The position numbers and the translations under genes were made by a program. From contig UCIA01000041.1 in NCBI GenBank assembly GCA_900472295.1, positions 4,994 through 37,125 of the forward strand: a stretch of DNA of 32,132 nucleotides, given 5' to 3'. The stretch is from Hyphomicrobiales bacterium. Its GTDB lineage: Bacteria > Pseudomonadota > Alphaproteobacteria > Rhizobiales > Rhizobiaceae. Each line of letters starts with the position of its first letter. The first letter of the stretch is position 1. Below are positions 1-16,600 of this stretch, piece after piece. A model generated the notes under the pieces. That model made no database searches and was not told the origin of the DNA. It saw only the letters and a list, made by a program, of their open reading frames with translations.

Positions 1-1
1 G

Positions 2-128
2 GCTTCGCCGAGCCACCTCTCCCCCGATCGACGGGGTAGAGGAAGGGCGCGAACCTATTGCCGTCAACGCTTTTCCAACGACGCTCCCTTCCTTTCCCTC
101 CGGAGGGGGAAAGGTGGCGCTGCGAAGC
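2..128. repeat. Intergenic palindromic repeat element (rhizobial mosaic-type)
   Basis: Bases 2-25 and the reverse complement of 105-128 match at 21 of 24 positions, so the segment is bounded by an imperfect 24-bp inverted repeat (ends GCTTCGC...CCCCC). The interior has a second complementary pair of C-rich and G-rich tracts. Compact repeats with such ends are common between genes in Mesorhizobium and relatives; the family assignment is from memory, the inverted repeat is seen directly. It lies downstream of the methyltransferase gene and could fold into RNA structure at the end of that transcript. No gene is visible in 1-233. Confidence 0.6.
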
Positions 129-233
129 AGCGACGGATCGGGGGAATCCGGTCGTCAAACGAACAGCCGATGACAAGTGAGCACGACCGAGTTGGTCTGA
201 CATCAGCGTCATTCAGACGATCACGGTGTGATT

Positions 234-899
234 TCACTCGACGATTGCGATGGCAAAGCCGTCATAGCCCTTGGCGCCGACGGTCTGGATGGCGGTACCG
301 TCCAGGTGCTTGTCGCCGCCGATGAAGGAGAACGCGGCGCGTGCGCCTTCGACATGGGGGTCACGACCGTCCTCATCGAGCACCGCGCCGTCGCGGATGA
401 CGTTGTCGCAAATGATGACCGTTCCCGGCCGCGACAGGCGCATGGCCCAGGTGAGATAGTTCGGGTTGTTCGGCTTGTCGGCGTCGATGAAGATCAGGTC
501 GAACGGACCGGCATTCTCGGCAGCCAGAGTCTCAAGCGATTGCAATGCCGGCCCGACCCGAAGGTCGACAAGCTTCGAGACCCCTGCCCGCTCAAAGTTC
601 GAGTGCGCGACCTTGGCATGGTGCGGATCGAGTTCCAGCGTCACCACCTTGCCGTCGGCAGGCAGAGCGCGCGCCATCCAGATGGTGGAGTAGCCGCCGA
701 GCGTGCCTACCTCCAACACCCGCTTCGCGCCGCGGATGCGCACCAGAAGCGAGAGCAACTTGCCCTGTGCGGCCGAGACGTCGATGGCCGGCAGGCCCTG
801 TTTGCGATTGGTTGCGATCACCGCGTCGAGCACGGGATCCGCCTCGAAGAGAGAGGAGACGATGTAGTCGTCGACGGCCGCCCAGGTCTTGCTGCTCAT
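234..899 (-). CDS. SAM-dependent O-methyltransferase (COG4122 / Methyltransf_3 family)
   Basis: This 221-aa protein has the class I methyltransferase fold of the catechol/caffeoyl-CoA O-methyltransferase family. Motif I, VLEVGTLGGY, is at residues 61-70 and binds the SAM glycine loop. An acidic residue (E89, in LELD) would hold the SAM ribose. FDLIFIDADK at 133-142 and the DN pair at 165-166 are the metal- and substrate-side positions of the family. Length is normal and no signal peptide is seen, so it is cytosolic. It lies after rpoC on the same strand, but a strong terminator (924-953) separates them, so it probably has its own promoter or lives on read-through. The substrate cannot be told from sequence. 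Confidence 0.88.
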   Translation of the reverse strand: MSSKTWAAVDDYIVSSLFEADPVLDAVIATNRKQGLPAIDVSAAQGKLLSLLVRIRGAKRVLEVGTLGGYSTIWMARALPADGKVVTLELDPHHAKVAHSNFERAGVSKLVDLRVGPALQSLETLAAENAGPFDLIFIDADKPNNPNYLTWAMRLSRPGTVIICDNVIRDGAVLDEDGRDPHVEGARAAFSFIGGDKHLDGTAIQTVGAKGYDGFAIAIVE

Positions 900-923
900 G
901 GTGCTTCCTCGTTCACAGGCCCA

Positions 924-953
924 AAACGCGAAAAGGGGCCGCTTAGGCCCCTT
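924..953 (-). terminator. Rho-independent terminator after rpoC
   Basis: Bases 933-940 and 946-953 form a perfect 8-bp stem (AAGGGGCC/GGCCCCTT) around a 5-base loop. On the minus strand the stem is followed by a T-rich stretch (TTTTCGCGTTTT). It sits 23 bases past the rpoC stop codon and would end the long secE-to-rpoC transcript. Confidence 0.8.
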
Positions 954-976
954 CTCTTCTTCTCGTCCTGCCGCGC

Positions 977-5173
<4,197 letters not shown>

Positions 5174-5268
5174 GCCGTTCTCCTTTTCGGGGTCCTCGAA
5201 AACCCCTTGCATCTAACGCGGACCAAACGTCCGCTGAGTGGTCGGCCCACCGGCCGAAGAATTTGGTG

Positions 5269-5297
5269 CATCCGGTCGCGGGTTCCGCGACCGGATG
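5269..5297 (-). other. Perfect 13-bp hairpin in the rpoB-rpoC gap
   Basis: A perfect 13-bp inverted repeat (CATCCGGTCGCGG and its complement) with a 3-base loop lies 8 bases after the rpoB stop codon. On the minus strand it has no T-run, so it is unlikely to be an intrinsic terminator. An RNase processing site or a block to 3' exonucleases is more plausible. The stem is seen; the role is inferred. Confidence 0.6.
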
Positions 5298-5305
5298 TCT
5301 TGTTG

Positions 5306-9442
<4,137 letters not shown>

Positions 9443-9556
9443 CGTCGCTCCTTAGCTATAAACTCGGGGGGAGCCTCGCCGCGGCTCACCTTGCATGCAC
9501 GGCCACCTCGGCGGCGGCCCCTGAACTGTTTTCCCGCCGCCTCACGGCAGCGGCTA

Positions 9557-9682
9557 AAACGGGAGAAAACCCGTTTCCTGAAGGCCGCTTTCGGCCCTCA
9601 GGAAAGAGGTTCTCGTACATCTCGCGCTACGCATCCTCCCTTCGACGTGAAGGGAGTGGCGGACGGCGCGAGGCCGCCCGCC
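9557..9682 (-). promoter_or_regulatory. Hairpin cluster in the rplL-rpoB gap (attenuator/processing region)
   Basis: Four stem-loops lie in the 250-base rplL-rpoB gap. They are 9557-9576 (7-bp stem AAACGGG), 9577-9602 (CCTGA plus GGCCG with one mismatch), 9636-9656 (7-bp CTCCCTT) and 9658-9682 (GGCGG.CGGC). In enterobacteria this gap holds an attenuator and an RNase III site that set the ratio of ribosomal protein to polymerase synthesis; the same role here is inferred from position. None has a clean T-run on the minus strand. Confidence 0.5.
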
Positions 9683-9692
9683 GCTTTTACGC

Positions 9693-10070
<378 letters not shown>

Positions 10071-10124
10071 TGTTATGTTCCTTCATAAGGTTCGAACGTG
10101 TGTTTGTGATAGCGAGGAACGGCC

Positions 10125-10643
10125 TCATGCCGCCTCGTCCTTCCGGGCGTAAGCGCCGATGACGCGCGCGACCGAAGCCGCTGGCGCATTGACGATCTGG
10201 GCGATCCGGGTTGCCGGCGTGGCGATCATGCCAACCAGCCTGGCGCGCAGCTCATCGAGCGACGGAAGTGTGGCGAGTGCCTTCACACCGTCGGCGTTGA
10301 GCGAGGTTGTGCCCATTGCGCCGCCGAGAATGACAAGCTTGTCATTTCCCTTGGCGAAATCGGACGCGACCTTCGGCGCCGCAATCGGATCCTCCGAATA
10401 AGCGATCAGCGTCTGTCCCTTGAACAGGTCGATGATCGATGCGGAGTCCGTGCCCTGAAGAGCGATTTTGGCGAGACGGTTCTTCGCGACTTTGACGGTG
10501 CCACCGGCAGCGCGCATTTTCGACCGAAGGTCGTTCATTTGCGCGACGGTGATACCGGCGTAGTGGGCCACGACGACTGAACCAGCGCCTGCAAAAGCAC
10601 CATTCAGGCCCGTGACGAGTTCGCGTTTTTCCGCTCTGTCCAC
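10125..10643 (-). CDS. rplJ: 50S ribosomal protein uL10
   Basis: This 172-aa protein anchors the L12 dimers to 23S rRNA at the stalk base. The start MDRAEKRELV and the segment VVVAHYAGITVAQMNDLR followed by KNRLAKIAL are typical of the RNA-binding domain. The C-terminal alanine-rich helix (ASVARVIGAYARKDEAA) is the L12-docking tail. In many bacteria the L10-L12 complex represses its own mRNA by binding the leader; a 377-base leader is present here upstream of the gene. Confidence 0.97.
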   Translation of the reverse strand: MDRAEKRELVTGLNGAFAGAGSVVVAHYAGITVAQMNDLRSKMRAAGGTVKVAKNRLAKIALQGTDSASIIDLFKGQTLIAYSEDPIAAPKVASDFAKGNDKLVILGGAMGTTSLNADGVKALATLPSLDELRARLVGMIATPATRIAQIVNAPAASVARVIGAYARKDEAA

Positions 10644-11020
10644 TGCCTATCTCCAGTTGACCCCTGCCCCACTAATAGGACAGGCGTCGGGTTGCCTTTT
10701 TGCCGGCCGGGCCATCCAGTAACGGATCTCCCGAACGACGCTCGAGGATCCTGCCCCCTTTCGCCACATCGGCCAGCAAGCCGAACGATGCGCAGACAAA
10801 AGGCAAACACGGTTCGAACCTTTCATTGGAGCTTGTCGCTCCGTTGTCCGGTTTTCACCCGTCTCATGCAGGCCCAATTCAATTAAGGCTTCTGGGCCGC
10901 CTGCAATCTCGGACAGGATGTCCGGAAGCCTCTCGACTTCCGGTACCGGGCCGCCGACAAGTCGGAGGCCCGGAATTCACTTGCGGATCAGCGCTTTAGC
11001 GGCCGATCCAGATGTTCGTA
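10644..11020 (-). promoter_or_regulatory. rplJ leader region (probable L10 leader) with strong hairpins
   Basis: This 377-base gap between rplA and rplJ has no gene. Just after rplA there are three stems on the transcribed strand. They are 10984-11008 (GGATC paired ends), 10946-10973 (CCGGGCC plus CCGAC, nearly perfect) and 10922-10943 (CCGGAAG, 7 bp). The remaining 270 bases up to rplJ would be the L10 autoregulatory leader by position. I could not identify the exact L10-L12 binding fold or a clear promoter by eye. Confidence 0.5.
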
Positions 11021-11719
11021 TCAGGACGCGGCGAGCGTCGAGACGTCGAGCTTAAGGCCCGGGCCCATCGTCGAGGTGACAGACACCTTCTTGACGTAGT
11101 TGCCCTTGGCGCCAGCCGGCTTTGCCTTGGTCACGGCATCGGCGAAGGCGCGGACGTTTTCTTCCAGCGCCTTGACGTCGAACGAGACCTTGCCGACGCC
11201 GGCATGGACGATGCCAGCCTTCTCGACGCGGAACTCGACAGCGCCACCCTTCGATGCCTTGACGGCGGCGGCGACGTCGGTGGTCACGGTGCCGACCTTC
11301 GGGTTCGGCATCATGCCGCGCGGGCCGAGCACCTTGCCCAGACGGCCGACCAGCGGCATCATGTCCGGCGTGGCGATGCAGCGATCGAAGTCGATCGTGC
11401 CCTTCTGGACGATGTCGACCAGGTCCTCGGCACCGACGATATCGGCGCCGGCGGCCTTGGCTTCCTCAGCCTTGTCGCCACGTGCGAACACGGCGACACG
11501 GACCGAGCGGCCGGTGCCGTTCGGCAGGTTGACCACGCCGCGAACCATCTGGTCGGCATGACGCGGGTCGACGCCGAGGTTCATCGCAACTTCGATGGTC
11601 TCGTCGAACTTCACCGTCGAACGGTCCTTGAGCAGCTTCAGCGCCTCACCAAGGCCATAAGCCTTGTTGGGGTCGATGCCGTCACGGGTCTTCGATACAC
11701 GCTTTGCAATCTTTGCCAT
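11021..11719 (-). CDS. rplA: 50S ribosomal protein uL1
   Basis: This 232-aa protein forms the mobile L1 stalk that helps release E-site tRNA. It starts MAKIAKRVSKTRDGID and carries the conserved domain II motif VLGPRGMMPNPKVGTV. Domain I resumes with GNYVKKVSVTSTMGPG near the C-terminus. Length is normal. It begins only 4 bases after the rplK stop codon, so the two are translated from one message. L1 is the classical repressor of this pair in other bacteria through a site upstream of rplK. Confidence 0.98.
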   Translation of the reverse strand: MAKIAKRVSKTRDGIDPNKAYGLGEALKLLKDRSTVKFDETIEVAMNLGVDPRHADQMVRGVVNLPNGTGRSVRVAVFARGDKAEEAKAAGADIVGAEDLVDIVQKGTIDFDRCIATPDMMPLVGRLGKVLGPRGMMPNPKVGTVTTDVAAAVKASKGGAVEFRVEKAGIVHAGVGKVSFDVKALEENVRAFADAVTKAKPAGAKGNYVKKVSVTSTMGPGLKLDVSTLAAS

Positions 11720-11723
11720 GATC

Positions 11724-12152
11724 TCAGCCCACCACTTCCAGACCCATCGAGCGGGCGGAGCCCTCGACCATGCGCATGGCCGCTTCGACGTCGTTTGCGT
11801 TCAGATCCTTCATCTTCTGCTCGGCGATGGCGCGCACCTTGTCGCGGCCGATCGTGCCGGCCTTGATCTTGCCCGGCTCTTTCGAACCCGACGTCAAGTT
11901 GGCTGCCTTCTTCAGGAAGTAGCTCACCGGCGGCGTCTTCATGACGAAGGTGAACGACTTGTCCTGGTAGTAGGTGATGACGACCGGAATCGGCGATCCC
12001 TTTTCCATTTCCTGGGTCTGCGCGTTGAACGCCTTGCAGAATTCCATGATGTTGATGCCGCGCTGACCAAGTGCCGGGCCGATCGGCGGAGACGGCGTAG
12101 CCGATCCCGCTTTGACCTGGAGCTTGAGCTGGCCTGCAATTTTCTTAGCCAT
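11724..12152 (-). CDS. rplK: 50S ribosomal protein uL11
   Basis: This 142-aa protein binds 23S rRNA at the GTPase-associated centre. The N-terminal helix and PPIGPALGQRGINIMEF loop (the thiostrepton-site region) are intact. The RNA-binding C-terminal domain with IKAGTIGRDKVRAIAEQKM and the terminal EGSARSMGLEV are also intact. The gene is 170 bases downstream of nusG and is followed almost directly by rplA. Confidence 0.98.
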   Translation of the reverse strand: MAKKIAGQLKLQVKAGSATPSPPIGPALGQRGINIMEFCKAFNAQTQEMEKGSPIPVVITYYQDKSFTFVMKTPPVSYFLKKAANLTSGSKEPGKIKAGTIGRDKVRAIAEQKMKDLNANDVEAAMRMVEGSARSMGLEVVG

Positions 12153-12322
12153 CTCTTTCCTGCCTTTGTCTCATGCCGGCCCCACTATCGGGGATACCAG
12201 CGGTTGCAGTCTGGTGGTGCGGTTCCTGTGGCCGGCTAAAGCCACACTTGCCTCCCACCCGTTCAGGCCGCGCATCTTCGCGCCGCCTCCCCTTGCCGGC
12301 GAACCGGCGCAGGATTTTCGGA
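12153..12322 (-). promoter_or_regulatory. nusG-rplK gap, possible rplK leader
   Basis: This 170-base gap has small stems on the transcribed strand. One is CCCC/GGGG at 12181-12194, about 30 bases before rplK. Another is a GTGGC/GCCAC pair near 12230, and a third is a GCCGG-type stem just after nusG. By analogy to the L1-controlled L11 operon, the first could be part of an L1 binding site. That is inference from position only; no T-run makes any of them a terminator. Confidence 0.3.
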
Positions 12323-12850
12323 TCAGCCCTTTTCGACCTGTCCGAATTCAAGATCGACCGGCACAGCGCGCCCGAAGATCGAGACTTCCACCTTGAGCCG
12401 CGCCCGCTCTTCGTCCACTTCCTGGACGAAACCGTTGAACGAGGCGAACGGACCATCCGAAACGCGGATCGCCTCGCCGATCTCGAAGGTAACCGAGGGC
12501 TTCGGCCGCTCGACGCCTTCCTGAACCTGGTTCAGGATGCGCTGCGCCTCAGCTTCCGTGATCGGCACCGGCTTGGAGTCACCGAGAAAACCGGTGACCT
12601 TCGGCGTGTTCTTGACCAGCGAGAACACCGCGTCGGTCAAATTGGCCTTCAACAGCACATAGCCCGGAAAGAACTTGCGCTCGGCATCGACCTTGCGGCC
12701 GCGGCGGATCTCGACGACCTTCTCGGTCGGCACCACGATCTGCTCGATATCGGCGGACAGGCCCTTCTGCTTGGCCTTGTTCTCGATGTCCTCAGCGACC
12801 TTCTTTTCGAAGTTCGAATAGGCGTGGACGATGTACCACCGCGCGGTCAT
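12323..12850 (-). CDS. nusG: Transcription termination/antitermination factor NusG
   Basis: This 175-aa protein binds the RNA polymerase clamp, aids processive elongation and couples to Rho or the ribosome. The NGN domain (about 1-110) begins MTARWYIVHAYSNFEKKVAE and contains FFPGYVLLK. The C-terminal KOW domain (about 121-175) has the pattern IGEAIRVSDGPFASFNGFV. Size and domain order are normal. It follows secE by 27 bases, the standard secE-nusG pairing. Confidence 0.98.
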   Translation of the reverse strand: MTARWYIVHAYSNFEKKVAEDIENKAKQKGLSADIEQIVVPTEKVVEIRRGRKVDAERKFFPGYVLLKANLTDAVFSLVKNTPKVTGFLGDSKPVPITEAEAQRILNQVQEGVERPKPSVTFEIGEAIRVSDGPFASFNGFVQEVDEERARLKVEVSIFGRAVPVDLEFGQVEKG

Positions 12851-12877
12851 TTCAAGACTTCTCCGTAGTCGCCGAAC

Positions 12878-13081
12878 TTATTGTCCGAGGGTCAGAATAA
12901 ACTCGATCGCGTAGCCCATGGCCACGTCGGCGGTGAAGAAAAAGATCATCGCGATCACCGCGAACACGAGCACCATCACCGTCGAGATCATTGTCTCGCG
13001 GCGCGACGGCCAAGTCACCTTGGCGGTCTCCGCGCGGACCTGCTGGAGAAAGACGAAAGGATTTGTGGTTTTCGAAGCCAT
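12878..13081 (-). CDS. secE: Preprotein translocase subunit SecE (short, single-helix form)
   Basis: This 67-aa inner-membrane protein clamps SecY in the SecYEG export channel. It shows the amphipathic segment VRAETAKVTWPSRRE, with the conserved TWPS motif. One hydrophobic helix (about 34-55) follows. This is the one-helix form usual in Alphaproteobacteria. An in-frame ATG 78 bases upstream would add a Gly/Arg/Pro-rich stretch not typical of SecE, so the internal MASKTTNPF start is chosen. In related genomes tRNA-Trp lies just upstream; here that tRNA is interrupted. Confidence 0.95.
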   Translation of the reverse strand: MASKTTNPFVFLQQVRAETAKVTWPSRRETMISTVMVLVFAVIAMIFFFTADVAMGYAIEFILTLGQ

Positions 13082-13248
13082 ATGCCGCTCTGTCTTCAAG
13101 ACCCGTTGGCCGGGTCTCCTGGATGATCCCGCTGGCCGGGACGTGCCGCCTGGGTTCAAGTCAGCGCCGAATCAGCGCCATTTCGCCCATGCAAATCGGA
13201 CGCGTAAAGCCGGCTTCCCAGCTCCACGCGCCGCGTGTCTGTTGTGTC

Positions 13249-13277
13249 TACATAAAACCGATTCTTGATCCACGCAA
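13249..13277 (-). promoter_or_regulatory. Candidate promoter for secE-nusG
   Basis: On the minus strand TTGCGT (13272-13277) is followed after 17 bases by TATGTA (13249-13254), a plausible sigma-70-like promoter about 170 bases upstream of secE. The rest of the 363-base gap 13082-13444 shows no gene. If the integrated element cut off a promoter beyond tRNA-Trp, this site would matter; assigned by eye only. Confidence 0.3.
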
Positions 13278-13430
13278 GTGGCAAGTGTCCGCTTTATGAC
13301 CAAACGCCGCCTCGGAACCATCCAGTCGTTCCGTCCCGGCTATCGGGGCCTTATGCCTCAGTTTCCCTAATATGGCAAGCCACCTGCCATTTTTCAATGC
13401 GGGGCACGGGACCGAGTTTGTTCGTGAATC

Positions 13431-13448
13431 GCCATTTCTAGAAATGGC
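13431..13448. repeat. Perfect 18-bp palindrome at the tRNA-Trp 3' end
   Basis: GCCATTTCTAGAAATGGC is an exact palindrome whose right end includes GGC of the tRNA 3' CCA end (minus strand GCCA). It could be a processing/termination hairpin for tRNA-Trp or part of the recombination site of the element. The palindrome is certain, the role is not. Confidence 0.6.
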
Positions 13449-13493
13449 ACGGGCAGCAGGGCTCGAACCTACGACCTGCGGTTTTGGAGACCG
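13445..13493 (-). tRNA. trnW: Truncated tRNA-Trp (CCA), 3' 49 bases only; probable att site
   Basis: On the minus strand this reads an intact anticodon stem-loop with CTCCAAA (anticodon CCA). A variable loop, a T arm with GTAGG-TTCGAGC-CCTGC, the acceptor strand TGCCCGT and GCCA follow. The 5' half is absent: bases beyond 13493 show no D arm or pairing 5' acceptor strand (ACGGGCA expected). Identity stops abruptly at the end of the anticodon stem, as at the edge of an element that inserted in the tRNA 3' half and rebuilt the gene at its other end. The complete tRNA-Trp would then lie beyond the right edge of the window. It is not functional as seen. Confidence 0.85.
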
Positions 13494-13636
13494 AATAGCC
13501 TTTGTCCATCTCGTTGTTTACAATAGGCTTATAGCCGACCCCGAATTGGGTGTGCAAGGATTTGTGTAAAGCCGACCTCTGTCCAATCCAGCGAATGGTT
13601 GGCCGACATCGAAATTGTTCCACCCCCGAGCTGCTA

Positions 13637-13667
13637 GCTGGATGCATTCAACTCGACACCATCCAGC
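13637..13667 (-). terminator. Inverted repeat after the STAND gene, possible weak terminator
   Basis: GCTGGATG (13637-13644) pairs with CATCCAGC (13660-13667) around a 15-base loop, just past the stop codon of the large gene. There is no T-run, so termination is uncertain. The stretch 13494-13636 shows no gene. Confidence 0.3.
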
Positions 13668-13670
13668 GCG

Positions 13671-16600
13671 TTATCTCAACGCCTCAGGCAAGCGGTAGAG
13701 AAGCCTTCTCGCCGCTGGCCATCCAGCCTCGACGAATACCTCGAGCACTGCGACCAGAGAAGCCCGTCGTTGTAGGTCGTCAAAAATCGATCGATGGTCT
13801 GCGATCGCCTTGCCTATCATCTTCGTAAAAAGATCTGCCCCAAGAGATTCAAATTGATAACCGTGCAGTTTGCCGGCTTTCAGTAGGGCGTGGGACGTGA
13901 GATCGAACACGGCAGCCGGGTTGCTGAGCATTAAAAAATCAAGCAGCTGAAGTAGGTAATGGATGGTCTTTGGTAGGCCAGCGTCGCCTACCCGTATCAG
14001 CGTACTGAAATTGTCATCGATGAATCGCTGTTGCTCGACTGGCTTGGTAAGAGCACGCGGCTCTTTACCTTCCCTTATTTCGGTCGGACCGACAGCGAAG
14101 AGAAATTGGTCGGCCATGCGATCAAGAAGCTCTGCATCGTTCGTGGCTATAGTTCGCAACTCGTTTGTGCAGGCTGTTTCGGGCAGACCAACGAAAGACT
14201 CGATTCCATTCGCAGTTTTATCGATGATCTCGTAGGCCAACTTTTGGCAGCGCCCCCGAATAAGGTCCTCCTTCGCGCTGTCCTTATCGTATCCAACCAC
14301 CAAACCTTCGCGAAGGCAGTACGCCCCCTTGCCTAGCTCGATCTTACTTTCAACGCGGTTTGCCAGCCAGCGATCAATCGTGGCGCGTGCACCGGCGTGG
14401 CCCTGTTTGACCCATAATAAGAAGATCAACGCCCCAAAGGCATCTTGCAGTTCTTTGCCGGAATCATCACTGGCCACGTCATTTCTGGCATCAATCACTT
14501 TTGCGATCTGACCGACGCGTGCGGGATCCGCATCCACAACCCGGACCAGAAAATCAACCAAGCCGAATATGACTCGAGCGTCCTTATCCGCTTCACCAAA
14601 GGCCTGCGCGAGTATCCATGCTAACTCCCGATCAACGTTCCATAAGTAATTGAGCCTCCGAGCGATGTCGTGCCTGACATGAGGAGATGAGTCCTTTGCC
14701 CACAATATGATGGAGGGCTTGAGACGAGCGGCCAAAGCAGCCTCTGAGCGCGCCAAATTCATTGTTGCACATGCCAAATTGGCCCGCGAGCGATCGCCAA
14801 TCTGAGGTCCAGCCTGGGACGCCGTTGAACCGGCGACTTCTCCGATAACCTTCTCGATGAATGATCGTTCTTGGGCGCCAATCGAACGGAGCGTTTCCGG
14901 TCTCTCGGTAATGGTTTCAAGCGTTTGGGTAAGAACTTCCCAACCTCGCGAGAGGGCTACCGGATGCGTGGAAGCCGGAGGCTTTAAAAGGCAATCATAT
15001 AGGACTTGCGCAGCTGCTGTCCTCTGACTAGGGGAGGCCTCCGGGCTCGACGCTTCACATGCCCGTATCGCCTCCAAGACAGGAACGTTTTCAGCTGCAG
15101 TTGTATCGACACCTTGCTCGCGTAACCAATCGAAATCTCCGCTCTCGATCCATTCGGCTCTACCCGGAACGTGATTGCGATCATTCGCTACGATCTTATT
15201 TTGTGCGATCGCAGTCTCGACGATTTGTCTCGCCTCAGGAGTGGCGAGGCCGTCAACGCCGATTGCGCCGAATACTCTGCGTTGTAGTCGTGTGGCCGCG
15301 TCCAAAAGGGACGGATTCAGTCCATCAACCGTCAGCCTACCGACCTTCGTTTCGAAAGTATTCCGTTCGGCGTCCGTTCGCTCGCCATACGCCGAGCTTA
15401 TCAGATCTATGGCGTCTTTCTGTGTGTCGCGAGCCTTTAGGAAGGCCAACTGCGTTGCCCATGGCCAAAGCATGGCCGCCAGTGCCCCGCCGCGTTGGGC
15501 CGCGACCATGAAAAGGCGACTCCATAACCAAGCCAGCTCATTTGCGGCGATCACGCACTGTGCCAGTGCTACGGCATCGTCGTCAGGGACATCGCAGAGC
15601 AGGTCAACGAACGCATCTACGATCTTCAGAGCATTGTCGGCATACTCCTGCTTGTGATTTGCGGCCCAGATGCAACTCCAATCCGGACAGAGTTCGGCTG
15701 TCACGCCGCCTATGTTAATTCTAACAGTTTCTTCCGGCTCGCTTAGAGGGTGCTCGGTGGCTCGATAGGCTCGCGCGACCCGAACCACAGCGGCTGCAGC
15801 GGCCAAAGGATGCTTTCTTGCGAAATCGGAAAATTTTTCGCTCAAGGCCCATTGGGCCATTTTGAAATCCTGCCTCTTGTTGCTCAAAAGCGGAAGGATC
15901 TGGCTCTGCCCGATCTGGGTCCGGGAATCATCCGTTACGACGTGACTGAAAACCTTGTCGTATATCAAAACGACCAGATCAGGATCGGTGTCTCCGATCG
16001 AACCCACCTCTTGCGCAAGCCAGTGCATGTCGCTTGATGCGTGGTCCGCCAACCGCCGAGGCTCAAGGAGGCGTTCAACCAGGCCCCGTGATTTTGCAGG
16101 ATCGGTGTCGAAGGTCTTTCCAACAAAGCTGATCGCGAGCGGCATGAGCCCCCCGCCTCCCTGGGCATCAAAGGAATGGCCCATCAACGCCCGCGATGCT
16201 GCGCCCAACCGCGTCTTATTGATTCCGTCGCTTTCGACCCGATCAAGCAAACTGCCAATTAGAATGCGGAGCGACCAAGCGATCTCTTTTACTACCGGAG
16301 CCAATTCCTCAGCCAAATGGCACCAAGGGGCGATCTCCACACTGTCCTTCTCATCTTCGAGCCGCACCGCTAGGGAGCCAATGATGTGACGTACTGCGTT
16401 GAAGGCGGTCTCCGGAGACCCTCCTAGAATAAGGGCTAGCAAACCATCAACATCACCTTCTACACGCGGAAGGTCGCAGGCGGCTCTGGCTGCCGCTGTC
16501 CGGGCTATAGGCCCCCCATCGGCGCCCCCAGCGAGTGAGGCGATCACGAACCAAAAACGCTCTCGCCCACCCGCAGAGTTTTCCCAAAGGTGCTGAAGTG

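Noticed and set aside
13445..13520. A complete, functional tRNA-Trp
   Set aside because: The minus-strand sequence before the anticodon stem has no D arm and no strand that pairs with the 3' acceptor TGCCCGT.
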